From: Cyanoderma ruficeps | Lineage: Eukaryota; Chordata; Aves; Passeriformes; Timaliidae | Length of the DNA: 64,000 bases | NCBI GenBank assembly: GCA_008694505.1 | Contig: VZDJ01000594.1 | Location: forward strand, 12,856,026-12,920,025 | Reading direction: 5' to 3' | Part shown: piece by piece, positions 57,479-64,000 of the stretch | How positions within the stretch are numbered: the first letter of the stretch is position 1 | Layout: each line of letters begins with the position of its first letter | The notes under the pieces: model-generated | What the model was told of the DNA's origin: nothing | Databases searched by the model: none | What the model saw: the letters and a program-made list of their open reading frames with translations, nothing else | Program-made: the position numbers and the translations under genes

Positions 57479-57535
57479 CTTGAGACCTGATTCAGTCTTC
57501 CAAGTTACCCCAGCTCCAGGGAATAAATTCAGTTT
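57479..57535 (-). other. Candidate exon, 57 nt, minus strand (best in window)
   Basis: On the minus strand AATCTGTCTACCCAATTTAG gives a good acceptor before 57535, and AAG/GTAAGCC gives a strong donor after 57479. The 57 bases begin and end in phase 0. Of the three frames only this one is open, reading KLNLFPGAGVTWKTESGLK, balanced and free of low complexity. All criteria that can be read by eye agree, which makes it the cleanest splice-bounded segment seen. I still recognise no family and see no second exon of matching phase close by, so chance is not excluded. Confidence 0.3.
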
Positions 57536-58510
57536 CTAAATTGGGTAGACAGATTGACTTTAATGGGTAGCAGAGACACAGAACTGAGTTTAACCCCTCA
57601 CTGGAGATGAGGCAAATTGCTCATGAGGTTTGAGCTCAGTGTTTGATTCTGAATATTCTCTCCTTCATACTAAGCCCTGCCTCTGGAAAGGCAGAGTACA
57701 GCTAGGAGAAGATCTGCAGTAAAGTGAAAGACTTATTATACATCACATCTTTTTATACAATTCCATTTTTATTCGTTTTCCTTCCCCTCTCCTCTGGGTT
57801 GCAAGAACCAGCCCTGTCTGGTATCTTTGGAACATGCCTAATGTACTCCAGATCCTACAGCCACTATAAAACACACAGTGAGAGAACGTGTTTGTGGGGG
57901 AGACTTTTCTATGCTAGCCAGCAAAGGCAGGAGATGCAGTCCTTGCAACGTGAAGTCAGAAGGTAAACTTGAAAATGAGCTGCAAATCTGACTTTTAGCA
58001 TGAACATAATTAACCACTGCAAGAAATTCACTAAACACTTGGTGAAATCAGGGCAGGGAGTTGTCTTAAAATTTGCATGCTGGTTCAACCACAAAATTAC
58101 AAGTATAAAAGTGGGAATTACTGAGTGAACTTTTCTAGCCTATGAGAGAGACCATAACAATTAGAGGATTTTTTTTTCCTGGCTAGAGAATGCCTAAATA
58201 TTCTTAAGAAATAGAAAGAAAACATATTTAAAACATAATTTGGAAAAGAATTAATTTAAAGCAGTAATTCTAGAATATTTATGGCTTTCTGAAAGAATAG
58301 GGGACAGGCTATGAAAGGACATCTCAGAAAACTCCTAGGTCAAAAAATATGAAGATGAGAAGACAGAGGCTGAGGTGGACGGAGTGAATGGGAGACTTTT
58401 CTTTCTTCTTCAACATCCCATTAATTGTTCACCTAGACTCACCTTTTCACTAATACCTATTTATAAAGATAAGGGGAACCTCTTTTCTATTCCTTTAAGG
58501 ATGATGAGAA
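57536..58510. other. Non-coding stretch with a plus-strand open frame
   Basis: A plus-strand frame from 57724 to 57966 is open for 80 codons and ends at a TAA that is part of an AAG/GTAAAC donor-like site (57961). Its end reads SQQRQEMQSLQREVRR, coiled-coil-like, and its start is hydrophobic (IPFLFVFLPLSSGLQ). It lacks an ATG, and its only acceptor-like site is TTGCAAG near 57804. The stretch 58190-58290 is plain AT-rich DNA. Confidence 0.5.
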
Positions 58511-58554
58511 GGAAAGGAAAGGAAAGGAAAGGAAANGAAAGGAAAGGAAAGGAA
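58511..58554. repeat. GGAAA pentanucleotide microsatellite with an N
   Basis: About nine GGAAA units are interrupted by an N at 58536. The true copy number is probably uncertain. Confidence 0.93.
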
Positions 58555-59610
58555 GAGTCTTGCAAGTTCTTTTACTGTTAAACTTTTGTTTCACACAGGT
58601 AGACAGCAAATTGACTGGAAATTGAATAATCATCCAGTTATTCCCTTCAGCATTCAGATCATATTCCTTATGCCCTTTCCCAGGAGCCATATTTTCTGGA
58701 GTTCTTTCTGAAGAGACCAAATTTAAGATCCATTCGTCTCTTCTAGCTCCTGCATGCCTGCTCTAATTTTGTGGGTTTGTACTTGTGCATGCTAATGTGG
58801 CTGTTCAGGGCTCATGGCCTGTCAGGGTGCATGGAAGTCAGCATGGTCTGACCTAGGGAGAGGAATGACTTTGTGTTGTTCAGTTCTGGGGCAGGAATTA
58901 GATCAGCTGCACAGTAAGAATGCAATTTTCCCTAGGTTCTGCAGCAGCAGTGACTGGCTGTCTTTAGGAGTGACTGTTATTACTGCCTAGTTTCTTGCCA
59001 GATAATTTGGCTGCACCTCTAGATTTCTGTAGGGGATAAGCTGAGGGTGTTCACACTGCTGTACTGGGAGTATCAGCTAGATTGCACCAAGATTAGATCC
59101 AAGGTCTTCCCGCAGACAAGTAATGTGGACAAACTGCATATTTGACCTCAGGATCTCTCCTACACCTGAGTATAAACACAATCACTATGCCCTTGAAAAT
59201 GTCCTTCAAGGGGCCTCTTACACAGGCTCCTCAGATCTGAGGGATATGGTTCACCTGAAGTTCTACTCCACGCTGCATTCACACCATTGCAAGCACACCA
59301 TCCTCTACAGTGCACCGTGTCTTGTAGCAAAACCCTGCAGAAGCACTTTAATGCCTGAGTTAAAATCTTGAACCAGTCCCATCCACATTGCACAGGTTTC
59401 AGGCCTTCTTGTAGAGCATCCACTGAACCCCGATAGGAGACAGGAGTGTGAATCATCAACACACCACTCCCTACCTGAATTTACCAAGAGGCCACTGGGG
59501 AATAATTTCAGGGCAGAGATAGGAGGATGAAGAGAGTCCATAAGGAACCAGGGGAAATACCTGCCAACAGTTGTGCCACCACTGTGCCTTGGGACTGCCA
59601 GGAAAAAAGA

Positions 59611-59632
59611 CAACATATGGCGCCGAGAACAA
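59611..59632 (+). mobile_element. Possible LTR end and primer-binding site relic
   Basis: CAACA is followed by TA and then TGGCGCC (59618-59624), with CAACG five bases later. Retroviral 5' LTRs end in CA, then a short spacer and a primer-binding site, and TGGCGCC is the start of the lysine-tRNA type. If real, the LTR would lie to the left. A TGTTGTT word at 58874 could be its other end, giving about 740 bp, but this pairing is a guess. No retroviral gene is recognisable to the right. TGGCGCC may simply be chance. Confidence 0.18.
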
Positions 59633-59718
59633 CGTCAGCACAACCATCAGGTTTGAAACAACAATAAATTGCAGAGAGATATTCAAGCTTAGTTTCAAGA
59701 TCAGGACAGTTCTAGGGA

Positions 59719-59762
59719 GCACTGAGCTGCTCAGAGGCACTGAGCTGCTCAGAAGCACAGAG
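59719..59762. repeat. 18-bp tandem repeat, 2.4 copies
   Basis: GCACTGAGCTGCTCAGAG is repeated with one mismatch (59719-59736, 59737-59754) and begins a third time. In one plus-strand frame it encodes a TELLRG/S repeat, but no coding signal supports translation. Each unit also contains the near-palindrome CTGAGCTGCTCAG. Confidence 0.88.
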
Positions 59763-60980
59763 TTAATTTTTTCTAATAGAAGTTACAAAATGAAGGTGGG
59801 AGACTAAAAATCAGTGTGAACTAAAATTAATTCTCCTTAAGTGAGGAGTGGAAGCTATCAGTTTCTCCAGCAAATAGCCTTGCAAACAAAGTAATAATAA
59901 TAATTGAAAAAGGAAAAAAAAAAAGACAGAAAGAAAATGGAGACAGTATGAGAGGAAAACAAACCCAGGGGATTTGATTTATAAAAGGCAGGCAAGTGTG
60001 CCTGAAGTGGAGAATCAGCCAAGAATGTGTTTCCTGGAGCAAAAGAATAGCTAGGAAAAGTGGACATCTTTGCTATGGCTATAGAGGGTCTTGAGCAAAC
60101 CACAGCAAAGATATGGGGTGATAGATCCAAAAAGGAGGCAAACATGCACAAACCCTGGAGGTGTTGTGACTGTACCAGAACAAGAGTTGCAGACCCAGTT
60201 TGGCAGTGGCTGAAAGGGGGGACATGACTATACCAATGCTGTAGGTGTTGAAGTTTCTCTTTAGGGCTCCATTTCAGAGTTACACTTTTGAGGCTCATTT
60301 GCAAAGGAAATAGTTACATTTGAATCCACCAAGGCACAGAGGAGGTGGTGAGAAACAGGGAGTGGATGGAGCTGTTCTACAAAGGAGTTCGTGTGTCACC
60401 ACCCTCCTAGGAGTGCTTGGCTTCCTACATTTTACTGGAAGTTATCCTCACAATGCCCTGATGAAGTGGGGAAGCATTTGTTGTGTTTTTACAGACAAAC
60501 AAAGCATTGAGTAGATTCATTAATTACCCTGGGGAATTTCCTTTGTCACTACCCACACGTGTTTTCAACATGATGTTGGTTTCTGGCTGGCCCTGGTTTT
60601 ACTTTGATCCATCAGACCATCTCCTTCAGCTCACACTAACCAAGAACTGGGATCTTACTTCAGTGGGTTGATGCAAGTTACTGATGCAGTGAAGGGTTTA
60701 TTACTGGATGTTAGCGGTTCATTCTGTGAAATTCTGAGTAAGGGGAAGGAAATTCCAAAACAATTATGTAGCAGAGAAAAGAAGCAAAATTCACCAAAGA
60801 AACAAAGCCATATAAATTAATCATTCAACTGATGATTTTTTTTTTCTCCACTCACATGGACAGGGCCCTATGCGGCTAGAGGAAAAAAAAAATCCCAATA
60901 AAAAGCTTTGGGTTTGGCTTCACAGCATAGACTGATTAAAGACCTTCTGCTGGGTTGTTAACCTTTTATTAGGATGAATC

Positions 60981-61006
60981 TAATAATAATAATAATAATA
61001 ATAATA
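60981..61006. repeat. TAA trinucleotide microsatellite
   Basis: About eight TAA/AAT units occur in a row without interruption. Confidence 0.92.
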
Positions 61007-62819
61007 TCACCACAAATATATTTACTTTACTGATGCCAGAGGGCCTTCAGGCAACTCAATTAAATGCACTCAAATAGTGCTTGATCATTAATATGACAAT
61101 GTGCTGAAATAAAACTGAGAGCAGGGATGAACTAAAAGCCTAGGATCCTTCTCCAGTGCATGTAGGGTGATAATAAACCAGATAAAATGTCTGTCCTCTT
61201 TTAGCAGCAGCTTCAGAGCACTGTGTATTTTGAACACAATGAATATATTAGCTATTGGCGTCTGCAAAATAAGCATATCCATATATCCCATTCTAAGGCT
61301 TCTGGAAGGAAGATGGTAATCTGTCTGTGCTCAGAGCTCCCTGGCTCTGGGATTTATCATGAGACCAAGCCCACAGAAGGACAAAAAGAAGACCAGATCC
61401 AAAGCTGTTGAAGGCATCAAAAAGACTCCCAAGTTTTCAGGTGGGTTTTGGTCAAACTTTTTTTCTCTTGCCTTTCCCTCTTACTCCAGCACAAAAGGAA
61501 ACCTTCAGCATAGGACGATTTTGAATGCAATCCAGGTTCCTTAATGACATTGAGAGGTTTCTTCCAACAGCCCTGGAGATTGAAGGTGACCTGTTGTTAC
61601 TACAGAACACAGAGAGCACATTTCCAGCTTCCATGTTCCCTCTTTTTCAGCCTTCAGTCACTGCTGCTTACACTACATAACCCCTGAAAAAATCCTGCTT
61701 AGGCATGGAGGAGGAGCTGCATAGACTGAATTCTCAACTTGCATCTTGTTGGCATCTGCCACCAGACAAATGAAAGAGATGTCTCAATCCCAACACTTTG
61801 ACCAGGATGTATCATTTTTTCCCCTATGCACCTTTTCTGCTGCGTCTGTTGGGATGTGCTCCTGGTGATCCATGTGGGTAACACAACCTGTATAAGTCTG
61901 TATCCAGAAAGAACTTATTCAGAGATAAAGGAGGAAGAGGAGGCAGTCCACATTTTCAGAAATAATAAAGGGTATAGGAAAGACATGCTGAAGAGTCAGA
62001 CGCTCACAGCGCTAAGTGGAAAGAAAGAATAAGGACATTATTCCTGTAGAGATTTGGTTGTCTTAACCTTCACCTGCTGTGGATGTTCCCAGTTTGTCCT
62101 CCATTTCCCCTTGCCTTTTGGATCCCGTCCCTATCCTCTGTGGGAAAGCACTGGCAGCATACAGCTGCTAGGGATCAGATCCAAGAAGTGGGTCCATGCT
62201 CAAAGCCAGATGTGTGGCAACAGAACGTGGATGAGGAGGCGAAGACGAAAGAAGCTGGAAGGATAACCTTGACCAGATGGGAGAGAAACAGCAAATGGAG
62301 CTGTTTGTCTCATGCCCATGACACAAGTAATGGAAGGAGGGGAACCCTCTGAAGCTGAGCTCTGACACCAGGAAGAGACTCTATGTGCTGCCTGTTTAGA
62401 TGTGACAGCTGTCCAGGATCTGGATGGACATTTCACTCAAACCTCTCATATTATTATATGCATAAAAGGAGGGGGAAGTGGGAGGTGGCATTTCTTAAAT
62501 GGCATTTTTCCAAAGCAGAACAATACAAATGCATAAACATTCTCATGTGCTGCCACAAACAGAGCTGGTAACTGGATCGTGTCCCTGATCCTGTAACACT
62601 GCAGTGTCTGGAGCAGGGCAGAGGGACCACACTGCAGAAGTGCTTGTTCTGGACACGCTGTTGGGGAATGTTACTCAAACTCAAACACATTTGCCTTCAC
62701 ACTGGCTTTCAGAAGCTGTTTTTGCAAAATGTCAGGGCAGAAATCACTGCTAAAACATCCTCTCTGTACATCCCGTCAGATGTTTGGGGTGGCAGAGGTT
62801 AAACAGCCTTCACTTGGTA
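61007..62819. other. Non-coding stretch, no gene recognised
   Basis: Only short frames without family resemblance are present. Splice-like motifs are weak here and no repeat family is recognised. Confidence 0.62.
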
Positions 62820-63200
62820 CCAGGCTAATTATTTGAGGTTGCTGTCACACACAGAGAGCTCCCACCATCAGGTTCAAAAACAACAGAAAAGGGTTTTTTT
62901 TCAGTAAGTGAATTGATTCCTAATTAAATCATGTGTAATTACAAAACGGCTGGTGAGCTTTTTTTATTAATTTCTCCTTGGCTGAAAGAGTCTAAAGCTC
63001 CTAGCTCAAAAAGCACAAACTGTGCATGGAAACACAGTACATGTAATTAGATTACAGATTAAAAAGGATTATATCAAACCGTGAGAACCGAATAAAAAGT
63101 TGAAATTTGGAAAAAGTAAAAACAAATACAATTAAAATTAAATCTAAATAGTAGTGGTGAAATGTTGACCATTTGGACAGTACACAGATGCACAGCGGGG
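62820..63200. promoter_or_regulatory. Homeodomain-site-rich AT block, possible conserved element
   Basis: Within 150 bp lie TAATTA (62921), the palindrome GTAATTAC (62935-62942), TATTAAT (62965) and GTAATTAG (63043), with CpG-containing words AAACGG and ACCGTGAGAACCG between them. The sequence is AT-rich yet complex, without homopolymers longer than eight, which resembles developmental conserved non-coding elements. No open frame crosses it. Conservation cannot be judged from one genome. Confidence 0.28.
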
Positions 63201-64000
63201 AATTGATACAGGAACTCTAGATGTAACAAGTCTGGGACACACTATACTTACGTATATGTATTAAGATGAAGCCAGGCTCTTTAGGTATTTATTTTAAGAT
63301 ACAAACATGTGATGAAAAAGGGCAGAGCTGAGGCTGAACTTTTTTGTCGTCTTTCTAAACTACCTTAAGATTAGTGCTACGTAGACAATGGCTCTTTTGC
63401 ACAGGATGTTTTATTTTAGCAATAATCTCAACTCTCTCCCACCCCTTCACCTCTCTGGATCTCTGGGAATGAGAGTGGTTCTCACAGGAGTGCTTTCCTG
63501 TGACCCAATTATCTAAACAAATTAAAAAACATAAAAGTGTCCCCACCTAAGTCATGTCATGCTAGCTCAGACTATTTTTTATCTTCCCTGAAAGAAGAAG
63601 CTAAAAATACACGTTGTTTGTTTGGGACCAGTGATGAATGGACCACAGCTCCTGCTGTCAGGGGTAAGAAGCCACATCACAAATGAACTAAATATCACTG
63701 CATAAGTTCCTGTCTTCAGCATTCTCAGCAGAAAGTCTGTTGTTTTTTTAATGAATAGAGGTGTGCTTCTTTTCCCCCAAACTGCATATGCACTTACCTG
63801 TACAGAGGTAAGGCCTTTGTGTTGTGAAACAAAAATATCTGAGGGGAGGCCAGTTTTAAGGACAAGTAACCTCAGCATTTATAGGTGATCCAGGTCATGG
63901 CAAGGCACACTGGTATCAGTGTGTTGTACTTCATATCATTCAGTAGATGTACAGAAGGAAACCTGGGGGGTTTTTTTGGTTGTTTGTTTGTTTTTTTCTC
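63201..64000. other. Non-coding end of window
   Basis: Apart from the minus-strand segment at 63798-63838, nothing gene-like is visible. The last 40 bases are G- and T-rich with GTTT units and are cut by the window edge. Confidence 0.6.
63798..63838 (-). other. Candidate exon, 41 nt, minus strand (unconfirmed)
   Basis: On the minus strand ACTGGCCTCCCCTCAG precedes 63838, and ACAG/GTAAGTGC, a perfect donor, follows 63798. Two frames are open, one reading IFVSQHKGLTSVQ to the donor. Without using the acceptor, an ATG at 63878 opens the same frame (MLRLLVLKTGLPSDIF), with TATAAATG overlapping it, so a first exon is an alternative. A plus-strand GAG/GTAAGG donor-like site overlaps at 63807/63808. 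No family is recognised. Confidence 0.22.

Larger units (their letters stand above)
58555..60980. other. Non-coding stretch; possible old LTR in part
   Basis: No gene is recognised. A good acceptor-like TTGTGTTTTTACAG near 60499 is followed by a 57-codon open frame without a donor. The possible LTR / primer-binding-site relic near 59.6 kb and the 18-bp tandem repeat at 59719 are listed separately. Small AAT and A-runs lie near 59890-59920. Confidence 0.55.

Noticed and set aside
1..64000. CRISPR arrays, operons, phage or plasmid modules
   Set aside because: No regularly spaced repeats, no ribosome-binding-site-led gene runs and no long ORFs; the sequence is eukaryotic in character.

Overview
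No gene can be called with confidence anywhere in these 64 kb. The window looks like non-coding nuclear DNA of a vertebrate, intergenic or deep-intronic. The reasons are: a roughly balanced but CpG-poor base composition, no prokaryotic gene packing, open frames that are almost all under 150 codons and resemble no known family, homopolymer and microsatellite tracts, and splice-signal-like motifs scattered on both strands. A bird is my best guess. Recognisable interspersed repeats are very sparse (no Alu-, B1- or L1-like sequence), and two short stretches resemble the 3' end of avian CR1 retroposons. This is inference, and a reptile or another repeat-poor vertebrate is not excluded. I cannot name a locus.

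Layout. 1-14 kb: ordinary single-copy sequence with short tandem duplications (5096-5151, 7841-7882, 8696-8723), a hairpin at 8731-8748 and a long T/G homopolymer with an N near 3.8 kb. 14-33 kb: single-copy sequence with a possible CR1 relic (14672-14709), a CpG-retaining block that looks constrained (24241-24480) and several weak candidate exons. 33-38 kb: the most promoter-like part, with three TATA-type octamers within 440 bp, a local rise in CpG, and the two longest splice-associated open frames (34230-34631 and 37144-37832). 38-52 kb: a Z-DNA-prone repeat (38873-38890), a TA/CA/CATA microsatellite (41741-41818), a G-run plus polypurine tract (44013-44101), an A-tract with an N (44288-44347), a pyrimidine mirror of it (48419-48470) and AT-rich enhancer-like blocks. 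52-64 kb: a minus-strand 57-nt candidate exon (57479-57535, the cleanest one seen), a GGAAA microsatellite with an N (58511-58554), a possible LTR/primer-binding-site relic near 59.6 kb, a TAA microsatellite and a homeodomain-site-rich AT-rich block (62820-63200).

I list candidate exons because each has acceptor and donor signals and an open frame. In 64 kb scanned on both strands, chance alone produces many such segments, so each has low confidence, and I see no set that joins into one gene. There is no CRISPR array, operon, tRNA, rRNA or recognisable mobile-element ORF. I found no evidence for a novel biological system. The items most worth checking are the possible exons, the TATA cluster, and the blocks that may be conserved non-coding elements.
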